From: Liolophura sinensis
Lineage: Eukaryota > Mollusca > Polyplacophora > Chitonida > Chitonidae
NCBI RefSeq assembly: GCF_032854445.1
Contig: NC_088295.1
Span: forward strand, 50,579,385-50,643,384
Direction of reading: 5' to 3'
DNA: 64,000 nucleotides
The notes under the pieces were generated by a model. It did not search any database, was not told the origin of the DNA, and saw only the letters and a list, made by a program, of their open reading frames with translations. The position numbers and the translations under genes were made by a program. Shown in pieces: positions 1 through 18,334 of the stretch. Position 1 is the stretch's first letter; the number at the start of each line of letters is the position of its first letter.

Positions 1-469
1 TTCAACACGTAACCCCATCTTGCAGTTTTAAATGCATGCATAGTTCTGAAAGTTGATGTTGTGGTGACCATCTGATCAAGTGTATTGTTCTTGACGCCTT
101 GCCGGCTCGTGGAAAAAACTGCACTGGGAATTAACGTTACATGAGATAGGAATAGACTGTCAATATCAAACAAGATGACAAAGATTTGCGTCACTGCACA
201 TGTCTCGTTCCCGAATGCAAATCCTATCGAGAAACATCTCCATTTTCATTTGAAATGATCACAGCAGATTTTCTTTTTGTCGTGTTTTATTTTCTATTTG
301 AGTGTGTCGTAGAAAGGGTTTGGTGTGAATCGTGGGTCAAAAAGATAACAACTGACGTTCTGAATCAGAACGTATACCGGTATGTGTTAAAGAACGTCTA
401 GCTGATGGATGAGCCTCGTACAATCAATTCCCCCCCCCCCCCCCCCCCCCATCCCTCACCCCCACAATG

Positions 470-1160
470 GTCCCAGGTTTACATGATGTAAACACCTGGT
501 ACAGAGAAGTTCCGTATCTCCTATACTTAATGGTCCCAGGTTTACATGATCATTACATCTGGTACAGACAAGTCAGGACGTAATCTCTACATCTAATGTT
601 CACTTGTCTGCATGACCAAGACATCTCGTATAGAAAAGCTCAGCAGAAACGCATTTGCCCTAACGCTTTTTATCCCTTGCTCGAATGTTTATAATGGGAA
701 TGCAGATTTAAATATATCTTTTATTTAAATAAATTATCATTACAATTGATATACGTACAGCGGCATGATGAATATATCTCCTACGGAAGAACTGTAGCTC
801 CTATATCTAACGGTCTCAGCTCTGCATGATGTATTTTGTATAAACAAGTCTTGAAGCTCTTATATCTAATCGGTTCCCTAGTCTGCATGATCAATACTTC
901 TCGAACAGACAGGTCCTGTAGCCACAATATCTGTTGGCCCCCCGGTCAGCATGATCAATACATTGCGTACAGACAGGTCCTGTGGCTCCTGTATCTAATC
1001 GCTCCCTAGTCTGCATGATCAATACATCTCGTATACACAAGTTCAGTAGAAACGCATGTGTTCTAATGCATTTTGTCCTCTAATGGAATGTATGTAATGA
1101 AAATGCAGACGTAAATATAATTTTTTAAAATAGGTTTTCTTTACAATTGATATCCGTACA
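470..1160 (+). repeat. Intron 1 minisatellite with duplicated acceptor segment
   Basis: Degenerate copies about 60 bp long carry the words CTGCATGATCAATACATCT and TCTAATGGTCCCAGG, and fill about 470-640 and 780-1046. The 120 bp just upstream of exon 2 (1047-1161) has a diverged second copy at 640-766 that includes the acceptor context TACAGCGG. Position 760 is therefore a decoy splice acceptor not followed by exon sequence. The same family occurs at 11195-11890 and 18808-19455. Confidence 0.8.
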
Positions 1161-1161
1161 G

Positions 1162-4100
1162 CGGTTTAATCGGGCGGAGTTGGGCGATGCTCTTCGGCAG
1201 TGCTGGGTTCGAGGTTTGCATGTTTGACGTCGACAAGTCCCAGTTAGAACAAGCCAAGACAGCCGTCCTAGAGCAGCTGAAGGACCTGGAGTCTCAAGGC
1301 TTGCTGCGTGGAACGCTCTCTGTTCAGCAGCAGTACGACAGCATTGTAACCACCTCCAGTTTGGCAGACTGTGTGAAAGGCGCTGTCCACGTCCAGGTAT
1401 ATTGTCAAATAAAATAAAGTATTGTACGGGAGGCCGTTTCGATCCCGGGTATATATCGCCAAAAATGATAGTCTGTTTGTACATGTTTGTACATGGTTGG
1501 CGGGAACAGAAGTTTCAGTTCACCATCGACCTTTGGTAAAGGCTGTGGTTGAATCTGCCATCACATATATTAGTCCCAACCTATATAATCACCAAAATAA
1601 GGTGAACTTTTTGGATGCAGCGTCACCTGCTGAAATGACAACGTTTAATAGAGCTGCGCGGTGTACAGTGTCGGGATTTGACAGATAGAATGTGCCCATT
1701 TCTCCTGGGATATGTGCCCGGTTTACTCCGCTTATGCATATATCGGTTAGCTGTCACATATATGGGTGAAATATAGTCTTCTGTTCGACACAATGCGGAG
1801 TTAAATCCCAATACGTATTTTATTTATTTGATTGCTGATTATACGGCGTACAGAAGATTATTTTGCTAAAATATAATTAACAGCGATGAGATTTATTGGA
1901 GGAGGAAACCTTGGACAGACGTACGTGAACAGACCCCATACCTGGACTGACCCCCTATCTGGACAGACCCCATACGTGTATGGACAGACCCATATACGTG
2001 TTGTTAACTATTCATACATGGTGCAAAACGCAAATCATGACTTGACGCTCAGTATAACAGGAATATGGGCCTGCTGGGTGTGAGCATGATGTGACTGGGT
2101 GAGGCATCCCGTCTGCTGATCATTGTTGTCTTCGGCATGGCATTTCAGTGAGACAGCGCAATAAATATGCCGGAATGGATCCGGCCTGTTAAACGACACC
2201 GTAATAACATGGCCGAAATAAGGCTGAAAGCGACAAACAAAAGAAATAAAGGTACTGTTTGTGGTCTTCTCCTGATTAATGGTGAATCAATTTCAGGAAT
2301 GTGTTCCAGAGACAGTAGACATGAAGAGGAAAGTGTTCACACAGCTAGACAGTCTGGCGGATGACCAAGTCATACTCTGCAGTTCTTCTAGTGCCATTGT
2401 CCCGTCCAAGTTCACAGAACATCTTAAACATAGGACAAAATGTCTTGTTGCCCACCCAGTAAGTTCTTATATGGTATGGTTTATAGTTTAATTTAATGTC
2501 ACTTTGCAACATGGCTGGAGATTATATGATGGCGCTGAGGCTTGGTGAACTTTTAGTGTACGTTCCTGTATACCGACGCTTGCAGATCTAGTGTTTGAAT
2601 GGGGTTCTCCGCTAAAGGCCATTATCCCTTAGCTACTTAGTTAGGTTCACCATATATATACCTGACGGAAAGCAACGGTTTCTCCCTCTCTCTGCCCATG
2701 TGTGAGAAGGTTTACCATATATACCAGATGAGATACAGCGGTTTTTCCATCTTTCTGCCCGTGAGTCATAAGGTTTGTAATATATATATATATATAAACC
2801 TTCATGAGTCAGAAGGTTTACCATATATACCTGACGAGAGGCAAATTTTTTCATGAACCGTTGTCAGCTTACGTGTAGGCCTACATTACTTTCGATTGCA
2901 AACGTACTCCTGGCAATAAAACCCGCCCAGATTAATCTCAAAGAAAATACTTTAAGCGGTAAATGTAGGCTTACTTCTGACAGTGAAAGGCCGTCCTACA
3001 GAACGTAGTTGCAAACAGGGCTTGGACGTATAAATATCTACATGTTGTTTTTCTTTGTTTTACTGCTAGCTACTTATTTGTGCCATCAGCCATATGTGCT
3101 TATTTTATACGATCATATTGTGACATCGTCCTGTTATACGGGTCCTATAATTAAGTATACGGTTCCAAATGCTGTTTTAAACATGAAGGAACGCTATCAT
3201 TGAATGTGTCCCTTTCCAGTCAATAACCTTGTACTTGTAGATTAATCCTCCATTTTACTGCCGACTGGTGGAATTAGTACCGGCTCCATGGACGGACCTG
3301 GAAGCTGTGCAGACGACAAGGGACCTCATGACGTCAATTGGACAGGCACCAATCACACTGAAGAAGGAGACCACAGGTTTCATACAACCGCGTATACAGC
3401 ACGCTATTCTAGCCGAATGCTGCAGGCTTGTTCAGGTATAGAGACTAAACTCACTAAATTACAAACTCCAAATATTTGATAGATTGTGTTACTTTAGTCG
3501 ATACAGATAAGGAATTATCACCCTTTACCACTTCCTTGTTGGTTTATGTAGTTGCCATAGGAATGACATCGAGTGTCTTACGGTTATCAGGGCAACTCAG
3601 AATAGGCGTTATGATATATGTTAAAACATGGCTGAGGATCCATGGTATTTCATGTTTATGGAGCTTTGTGAACTTGGATGGTGTATGCTCGGACCTACAC
3701 AGCGATTACTGGACAGCTGCAGTAATCAACCCATACATTGACTTCGTCAGTGTCACTTCCTCATTCCGTCAAAGTGCAAATCCCTAGGAGCATACGTCAC
3801 AGCTCAGTGCTTTAGCTGTTGTCACAGATTTACTTTTCGCTTAAACATACGGGTATGCATGCTTGCTAAAGCGTGTATTTATACTCCAAAGCATCTATGA
3901 TAACGAGCTGTTCCCTAAAAAGGTTCAGTATTCACACTAGAAGGTAAATACATAACACACAAGCAACGCCTTAACTCAGTATTATGTTGCTAACATTTGT
4001 TCGTAACCATATTCATCCCATAAATGTGACCCAGAACATGGGATAAAAGGTGTGGGATAAATATCGTTTCCGATATCTTTTTGTGAACAGTGTTAAGATT

Positions 4101-7100
4101 GATTGGTTTGTGACATTTCATTGATAAAATCAACCAATCAAAAGCTAAACACGCGCTGAACTACTTTGTTGCACTACGTGACTTTGTCGTCTGTATTGAG
4201 TACAAACGTCCAACATATGTTGACTGTACGTATAGTCGTAGATGCTTTGGAAATTCCTTTATCATTTAACGTTTTGAATGTTCTTGTCTGTGTTATGCTT
4301 AGGCGCATTTCAGCCGGCGTTCTCACACACGTAGATATGCACGCCCCGCACTCGTGCAGTCGTCACTGGTTTTCCCGTGACTCCTCGATACAGTCTTCTT
4401 TTGTCAATCATGTTCCTTGCTCTGACTTACAACTTATTTTTGTTATATAATGATGGTCCTTCAGCTGCTCTAGGACGGCTGTCTTGGCTTGTTCTAACTG
4501 GGACTTGTCGACGTCAAACATGCAAACCTCGAACCCAGCGCTGGCGAAGAGCATCGCCCAACTCAGCATACGTCACAGCTCAGTGCTTTAGCTGTTGTCA
4601 CAGATTTACTTTTCGCTTAAACATACGGGTATGCATGCTTGCTAAAGCGTGTATTTACACCCTAAAGCAGCTTTCATAAGGAGCTGTTCTCTAAAAATGG
4701 TTCAATATTCACGCTAGAAGGTATATATACATAACACATAAACAACGTCCAAACTCAGTGTTATGTTGTTAACATTTCTTCGTAACCATATTCAACCGAT
4801 GAGTGTGACCCTGAACATGGGATAAAGGGTGAGGGATAAATATCGTTTCCAAAGTCTTTTGTGAACAGTGTTAAGATTGATTGGTTTGTGACATTTCATT
4901 GATAAAATCAACCAATCAAAAGCTAAACACGCGCCGAACTACTTTGCTGCACTACGTGACTTTGTGGTCTGCATTGAGTACAAACGTCCAACATATGTTG
5001 ACTGTTCGTATAGTCGTAGATGCTTTGGAAATTCCTTTATCATTTAACGTTTTGAATGTTCTTGTCTGTGTTATGCTTAGGCGCATTTCAGCCGGCGTTC
5101 TCACACACGTAGATATGCACGCCCCGCACTCGTGTAGTCGTCACTGGTTTTCCCGTGACTCCTCGATACAGTCTTCTTTTGTCAATCATGTTCATAAACT
5201 GAAAACAGTCATCTACTACTAAGTTTTGATTGTGAAGATGATAATGAAAAATATTCATCCAAATTGTGGTCAATAAAGGCAGGTCTGAAGTTGAACTCTT
5301 TTGTGTGGCGTATGTTTCATCCTGAGCAGAAATGTTGCGCTTTGGTCTGAGGACGAATGACTGACATCACAAACAGAACCTCCAACTCGTGACCTTGCAG
5401 TATCAAATTTATTAAACTACAGGCAAAAATTTCGTTTGTTTCTCGCCAGAGGCTCGATAAACTTGTTACTACAGGATCACTAGATGGAGATCCTCTATTT
5501 TTGTCACAGAAGTACAAAATATAACAAGATATTAAATTATGATCTGAATAAAAATTTAAAAAATACCGCACCTAGTCAGCTGCCTCCGGTCCATTCTTTT
5601 TTTATTATTACAGCTTCACAGAAAGAACCAAGAGCTATTAGTAGTGTATTGTTGTACTGAGAGTTGTTGGTTTTGTGCTATAGTCTGTTAGAGAGTCGCC
5701 TAAATTCAGCTGTGTGTAAAATCAGTCACACTCGCTACCAAAATTAGCTTTAGTCAGTGTCACGTAATAACCCAAGCTTTACACATTGATACGTTAGACG
5801 TCCATATGGCAAAGAAAATGCAGTTAGAACACTTTTTCTAACTCATAATGTTAAAGTCCGTATGATCTGTTTCGGCGGCAAGAACCAATTCCCTCGGTGA
5901 CGTCATAATTATTAAAAAAAAACAACAGTGGACTGCTGGATATGGTGCGGAGCTCAACATGTTTTGAAGGAGGGTAACACCTGAACTGCTGTTGACTTTA
6001 CTGTAAACCCTGTTTCCTGACACTGCCATGTTTGAAACTGTTTACATTTTTTGTGTAATATAACCTTAATAACTGAATTTTACTTTATCTCTAGTAGTAT
6101 ATGATCGCAACGCTGTATGGTTTTAGAGGATGGATATTAGGAAATTAACGGCTCGTTGATGCAGCCATTGTAAAACAAATCACTCTCCACTCTCCACGTC
6201 CATTGCCCAGCATGCAACCTGCTTTTGAATAATTATAATCACCCGAGGCAATGAGTTCTTGGTGTACAAACTGAGCTTAAGGAGTTTAACATTACGAATT
6301 AGAAAAAGTATTCTAACTGCAATTTGTTTGTGATAATATAGATGTCTAACATATCAATGTGTAGAGCTTTTATTGTTAAAAGCTAAAGGCAATTTTGGTA
6401 GCGAGTGTTACTGATTTTACACAGAGCTGAATATAGGCGACTCTCTAAAAGAAATAGACAACAGAGGTAAACACATCACATCTTGAATCCGTTACCACCC
6501 GTATAAATCTCCGAACATCGCTAGCTCCCATATGTTGAATTTGCGTGTCTCTCTCTGTGTACATTCATGATGACGCGTGTATCTTAACTATCCACATTCA
6601 GGACGAGGTGATCAGTGTTGCTGACGTAGAAACAGCCGTTGTTGAGGGTCTGGCTCCACGTTACGCTTTCATGGGCCCTTTCGAGACGTGCCATCTGAAC
6701 GCCAACGGTAAGCGCTGAATCACGCATGCCCGCAGTGAGAAAACAAAGTGTCCACTTATTGCGATATACGACCAGCATTTTCATCCTACTAAACATGGGA
6801 AGTAAATGGAATGGGTAATTATACATCATCATATAACAAAAATAAGTTGTAAGTCAGAGCTGATCCTTACCCCATATCTGATACTTATAGAGTGTATAGC
6901 CATGAACTACAAGACAATTATGATTTAGTAACTGTAGTGCAAGGAATCATTCATGTTTGTAAATCATTTGTTTTAAAATACTGTTACTTTTTCACGCATT
7001 CAGTATTTTAGTTCCAGCAAACATGTTATTTGCAGGTCTAAAAGACTACTTTGACCGTTTCGGGCAGACCATATACGATGTTCAGAAGTCGTTTAACGTC

Positions 7101-7256
7101 CCACACCCAATGCAGGGCGCGAAAGCAGAGGAAGCGGAGCGAGAGGTTACCCAGTGGGTTCCGTTAGAGGCCTTACCCCAGAGGCGTCAGTGGAGGGACA
7201 GAAGACTAGCTGCTCTTGCCAAACTTAAAAACGAGCTTGACAATTCATCAAAGTGA
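1162..7256 (+). CDS. CRYL1: CRYL1 copy A, exons 2-6 (exon 1 off the left edge)
   Basis: Lambda-crystallin homologue / L-gulonate 3-dehydrogenase, a cytosolic NAD-dependent enzyme of the uronate (pentose) cycle in the 3-hydroxyacyl-CoA dehydrogenase fold. Exons are 1162-1396, 2297-2458, 3241-3435, 6602-6707 and 7036-7256, with GT-AG borders and compatible phases. Exon 2 carries the end of the Rossmann GxGxxG loop (GLIGRSWAMLF) and the acidic residue after strand 2 (CMFDVD). Exon 3 gives CSSSSAIVPSK and AHP, exon 4 VELVP, exon 5 RYAFMGPFET and exon 6 RRQWRD; all are family landmarks. The motif usually written GFxxNR reads GFIQPR, so the catalytic Asn is Pro. Residue 30 or so is Gly (FGSAGF) where copy B has Ala. 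By analogy with copy B, exon 1 should lie about 280 bp left of base 1. A possible ATTAAA signal is near 7427. Confidence 0.88.
2640..2850 (+). repeat. 64-bp tandem repeat in CRYL1 intron 3, copy A
   Basis: About three imperfect units share ACCATATATACCTGACG, GGTTTCTCC and CTGCCC(A/G)TGAGTCA, with a short (TA)8 tract at 2780-2796. The equivalent block in copy B is 13480-13800, where the TA tract has expanded to almost 100 bp. Confidence 0.75.
3789..5190 (+). repeat. Internal tandem duplication in CRYL1 intron 4, copy A
   Basis: About 620 bp starting GCATACGTCACAGCTCAGTG occurs at 3789-4410 and again at 4566-5190. Copy B has it once (about 14738-15355). Each unit contains a 10-bp inverted repeat, TTGATTGGTT / AACCAATCAA. 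Between the two units lie about 44 bp of filler and a 110-bp inverted fragment of exon 2. Confidence 0.85.
4455..4564 (-). pseudogene. Inverted fragment of CRYL1 exon 2
   Basis: The minus strand of this 110-bp stretch matches exon 2 bases 1177-1286 (GAGTTGGGCGATGCTCTTCG to CTGAAGGACC), inside intron 4 of copy A. It has no splice sites or flanking exons. It reads FASAGF, the family-typical version, whereas copy A reads FGSAGF and copy B FASARF. It therefore derives from an ancestral or third copy rather than from either present exon. Confidence 0.88.
5683..6467. mobile_element. Non-autonomous DNA element with long terminal inverted repeats, copy A
   Basis: The left arm (about 5683-5855) and right arm (about 6285-6467) are reverse complements over roughly 180 bp. 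The shared outer word is AGAGAGTCGCCTA and inner words include TACACATTGATA and ACTTTTTCTAA. The centre (5856-6284) has no coding frame resembling a transposase, so this looks like a MITE or foldback element. It sits in CRYL1 intron 4 and also in copy B (15850-16625), so it inserted before the locus duplicated. Target-site duplications are not clear. Confidence 0.7.
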
Positions 7257-7460
7257 ATTTGAAAGCTTTTCATCATATGTTTTTTTTTTAATTCTACTTG
7301 AACATTTAACTCTACCAGTAGAGTTGCAGTATATGTCTATGGTGCATACTTGTACTTATGCTCTGAAGTATGTGGGAAAGAAAATGTGGCCAAGGCCTCT
7401 TCAGTCAGCCATTTGACCAGTTGTGTGATTAAAGCTGCACATCCGAACATCACAGCGCCT

Positions 7461-7541
7461 GGTGAAAGACACACTTTTAGAATCAAAAATGGCTCACAAG
7501 GACAATATCCAGAAGCCTGCGATCGTTTACTAACAATCAAA
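7461..7541 (+). other. Fragment homologous to ORF B of the BTB array
   Basis: These 81 bases align without gaps to 20189-20269 in the array. In the matching frame the residues read GERHTF-I-N-SQ-Y-E-CD-L against DERQAF-I-N-SQ-Y-E-CD-L. Several codons differ only at the third base (TTT/TTC, ATC/ATT, TTA/TTG). The fragment is joined on the left to CRYL1 3' flank and on the right, after base 7541, to the decayed exon 1. It is not present in CRYL1 copy B. It is a relic or an isolated exon; no start or splice sites are evident. Confidence 0.6.
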
Positions 7542-7547
7542 TGTACG

Positions 7548-7613
7548 ATGGCGGAGACGAGCTCATCAGCCTCAACAAGGGGGACGAAATGCCAAAGTAT
7601 AAATCGTTGGAAG
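7548..7613 (+). pseudogene. Decayed CRYL1 exon 1 (first relic)
   Basis: The sequence begins ATGGCGGAGACGAGCTCATC, like exon 1 at 10463, and ends at CGTTGGAAG followed by GTACTG, the same donor context. One extra G in the G-run near 7580 relative to the relic at 18533 shifts the frame, so the VSIVG strand of the NAD-binding fold is lost. Similarity continues through about 7830 and, after a SINE insertion, at 8380-8505, which matches the start of intron 1. No exon 2 of its own follows. Confidence 0.8.
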
Positions 7614-8081
7614 GTACTGGTTTCGTTGAAAACGACGTGTGCTGTACCAGAGCCTTGTTGGCCATAGGAGCCACGAATCCCAGGGAGAGCCACGTGTAGC
7701 TGCACAGCTTTGACTTACTAGTGATTGATTTGTAGCAAAATGCCCTACATTTATATATAATGTGTAGGTGAATGTTGGAGTCTGCAATTAGACGAACTGC
7801 ATGTGTGACGGTCTTCCACCCTCCACCCCACCCCTAGTTCTTGCATATTTGCGGGTGATATATCCATGTACTGATAAAAAAGGCTTGTCTCTCCGTCTGT
7901 CTGTCTGACTGACCTTCTGTTTATCCCATGTAACCCTCTTACATTTTTCCCTCTATGCAGAGATGCAATCTCCTATTTTAAAATAAAATGAGAGCTTGTC
8001 AATGCTTTTCTCTTTAGAACTTTCAATAGATTCCTTGTTTTTCAGTCCGTGCATTTAGACTTCCATTGTACATTGACACCT

Positions 8082-8348
8082 GGGGCCTCCATGGCACAGC
8101 TGGTTAGCGCGCTAGCGCAGCGTAATGACCCAGGAGCCTCTCACCAATGCGGTCGCTGTGAGTTCAAGTCCAGCTCATGCTGGCTTCCTCCCCGGTCGAA
8201 CGTGGGAAAGTTTTCCAGCAACCTGCCGATGGTCGTGGGTTTCCTCCGGGCTCTGCCCTGTTTCCACCTACCATAATGCTGGCCGCCGTCATATAAGTGA
8301 AATATTGTTGAGTACGGCGTAAAACGCCAATCAAATAAATAAATAAAT
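8082..8348 (+). mobile_element. tRNA-derived SINE
   Basis: The head has an A-box-like TGGCACAGCTGGTTAGCGC and a B-box-like GAGTTCAAGTCC. The body contains CATAATGCTGGCCGCCGTC and the tail AATAAATAAATA. It has split the intron 1 remnant that follows the first exon 1 relic. Other copies or fragments lie at 42885, 43521, 43913, 57245, 61352 and 62397. Confidence 0.85.
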
Positions 8349-10240
8349 ACACTCACGCCTTAAAGACCCGCCCAAAGGTCTGCACTGGGAATTAACAGTA
8401 CATGAGATACGAATCGACTGTCCGCATTAAACAAGTCCTATAGCCCTAATATCTCATTTTCCCAGGTCTGCATGATCAATACATCTGGTATAGACAGGCT
8501 CCAATATAACATCATATTAACATCTAAGCTATGTAACGACTGATTTCTGCGCGCTGTATTAAGTGCCAAAAGTGTCGCTGGCTGAAAAGAAAGTAATTTT
8601 ACCTCAATTTAGTTCGCTTCATCCAATAAACTCCCAGAAAAAGAGCATCCATAGGGTGAGATCCGTCCGTCTTGTGATCATTATTTAGAATATCACTGGT
8701 TGAAAGGGCAATTCTGGCCTAATTTAACCAAGTTCACAAGGCATAAACGTTTAAGAACCTTAATCACGGAAGCACGAATGTTATCAAGGCTTTCGTCAGA
8801 AAACTTACTCCCTGTCTGAGGCACACGGCGTACTGTTTTCGGATGCAAGACCACAAGGATTTAGTAGTTGCTGCGTTGGCGGGAACTCTCCTGGATAATC
8901 TATCCACATCGCCATCGCCGTTGGATACCAGGGCTGTGAGGGCTAGAGACATCTCCCCTTTCCCCTTTTCTTCGGATATCTTCCGGAGACAGTGGCTGAT
9001 CAGACCGAAAAATCTTTCCATACCTTTTAAACGATGTGGTCATACCCCGGCATGTTGTCATCACACTGCTCTCCCTAATCATACATCTTAGCAGTCTCAC
9101 TTCCGGAGTGGGGTAACTCATAGAGCAACGCAATTGGGAAAGTTGCAGAGGGAAACGGTCCCACTTGAGTACTGTATTGATGGCAATGGACATTTACCAC
9201 TGTTCACACACGCATTAAAACTATCATAAACCGACGTCAGCCGTATGGCCTCTGTACTTAACTAACCTCTTTTGAAACTACCAAAAGGCTTCATGGCAAA
9301 TCACGTCTGTTAAAAAATAATCTCATTTTCCGAACCTATACCATAGCAGTTAGTGAGCTCGCCTGCGTCATGCTGCATTAACGAGACTGACGTTGACGTC
9401 ATGACCTTTATCAGCCTATATGCAGACAGACGGGATTCCAGGATTTTTCGCCTTCAATAACATTTTGAATGCCCACATCGGACACGAGGTTAATACAACA
9501 AGATCGAAACTGCGGCCGCAGTCAGGTAGACCCTGGAAATCTCCTATTTTGTCAGTTTCTGTTATTGTCATGGACCATTGTTGGTTATGCTAATCTGAGA
9601 ACACGGACCGATTCCACGAGGCCATTTCTGACTGAAGGCAGTATTTAAAAACGTTTCACAATGCTTAGTTGAAATTTGGATACATTTGTATTTAGACAAT
9701 ATTGACGAGTTATACAAAATTTTGATTTGTAAAAGCGAAAAGTAAATTTTAAGATCGTATTTCAAATTTTGACTTAAGTAGAAAATGGCTATGTGGACTC
9801 GGGCCCAGGTTAGTTAATTTGTAGAAAGATTCACTTGACGTCGATTTATGGTAAGGAAGTTTTAATGAGCGTGTGACCAGAGGTAAATGTTCCTTACCGT
9901 ATCTGACACATTTGGGGCCGTTTCCCTCCGTGACTTTCGCAAGTGCGTTACTCGATGAGAGCTGATGAGATTGACAAGTCAGGTCGAGTACACATCTTCG
10001 CCATTGTTTCTGAGGTAGCTTTCTTAAATTATTGGCTGTTGAAATATGTTTACATGCGTGGGCCTTGTATATGTATTTTGCAAGCAAATTTGCTGATGTC
10101 TGACCTGTAATTTGCTGATGTCTGACCTGTTGGCCTAACCCCAAGTAAGAGTTTTCGATTATTTGAATAGCAATTGTTAAGTTTTATTGTTTTCGTCTAT
10201 ATTTTAATTTCCAGTATAAGGATGCACTGGTGCTACGTAC
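8349..10240. other. Intergenic stretch between CRYL1 copies
   Basis: Bases 8380-8505 are a diverged remnant of CRYL1 intron 1, with the words CTGCACTGGGAATTAAC and TGCATGATCAATACATCT. From about 8505 to 10240 I recognise nothing. The longest frames (97 codons on minus at 8900-9193 and 82 on plus at 8843-9091) overlap each other and match no family I know. Confidence 0.5.
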
Positions 10241-10249
10241 AGGTATGTA

Positions 10250-10462
10250 ATGAGTACGTTTGCTTACAGGGCCGGAGTTATCTCCCTGTACATGATATCA
10301 TAGAATACCTATGCTTGGACGAAATCGGTGTCAAACCAACCTGAGCCGTACACTTTGCCCTGGCTTAAAGTTCAGAATATATCCCTGTAGAAGACGTCGT
10401 TTAACTTGTAATTCCTTTTTCCCCAGTGTATGTAATTCTGCACAGAGGCCTACAGCAGTAGT
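10250..10462 (+). promoter_or_regulatory. Probable CRYL1 promoter and 5' UTR, copy B
   Basis: The 200 bp upstream of the copy B start codon have a diverged counterpart at 18335-18532, upstream of the second exon 1 relic. Shared words include ATCTCCCTGTAC, GACGAAATCGGTGTC, CTGAGCCGT and ATATATCCCT. Conservation outside the exon marks this as the ancestral upstream region. The transcription start cannot be placed; no clear TATA box stands at a fitting distance. Confidence 0.4.
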
Positions 10463-17423
<6,961 letters not shown>

Positions 17424-17621
17424 ATTTGAAAACTTTCCATCATATGTTTTTTTTAAGTTCTACTTGAACATTTAACTCTACCAGTAGAGTTGCAGTATAT
17501 GTCTATGGTGCATATTTGTACTTATGCTGTGAAGTATGTGGGAAAGAAAATGTGACCAAGGCCTCTTCAGTCAGCCATTTGACCAGTTGTGTGATTAAAA
17601 CTGATCCGAACATCACAGCGC

Positions 17622-18334
17622 TTCTTTAAAAATTCTGTTATCGTTCTTTTTTGTCTGTTCGTATTCAAATTTGATATCGTGAGTATGAATTAGTGTTATA
17701 CACTGCAAATATTAACGACGCATGACATGTATTTATAAAAACACAAGCATTAATGTACAAACGGCTAACTGTTTTTATTTGAAGGCAGACGAACCACAAA
17801 CACGTTACATGTATATGGTGGGACCATACACGCATAGGTTCTTGTTAAAACATGGCTGGCAAACTTTTTTGTAATACTGACGTTTTCAGTAAATCGTTTC
17901 AACGTATTCTCCAAAACATTGGTGTTTTATAGAAAACATGTGATATGTCTACTAGAGTGGTCAAATAACCGTTTTTGTTTTAACATGTATATTCCTATCA
18001 GTTTTGGCTATGTATTACGTACCATTATTTTGAATAATTTCCAATGACGAGATAAAACAAAAAACAATTTGATTAACTTGTGAATAGTTTGGAATGCCGT
18101 GGTAAAAGAGCGTACATCTAGGTTTCGTGATACATATGTATACGTACTGTATCAGTGAAAGGGTCCAGGAGGGGACTAATAAATGCCTTATAGACTGCGT
18201 ACACTAACTTCAAACTGAGAAAGCCGGATACTTAAAATATCACGTGCAAGAGTTTAATAATTGCGATTGCTTAATTACAATCAAATCAGGATTTACCACC
18301 TCGCCAGATCGCCTGAGCAAAAAAAAATCACGTG
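17622..18334. other. Intergenic stretch with nothing recognised
   Basis: AT-rich sequence between the end of the copy B duplication and the second exon 1 relic. I see no gene, repeat family or RNA in it. Confidence 0.5.

Larger units (their letters stand above)
1..7458 (+). repeat. Segmental duplication, copy A (CRYL1 locus)
   Basis: This block matches 10745-17621 almost base for base through introns and exons, so the two are a recent tandem duplication. Position 1 corresponds to 10745. The match ends at 7458, where copy A continues with an ORF B-like sequence and copy B with unrelated DNA. The main differences are an extra internal duplication with an inverted exon fragment in copy A, and a much longer (AT)n tract and one extra minisatellite unit in copy B. 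Bases 1-430 are intron 1, with a poly-C run at about 430-450. Confidence 0.9.

Noticed and set aside
8082-8180. Possible tRNA gene
   Set aside because: A-box and B-box-like words are present, but no cloverleaf can be drawn and the body and AATAAATA tail are those of a SINE present in several copies.
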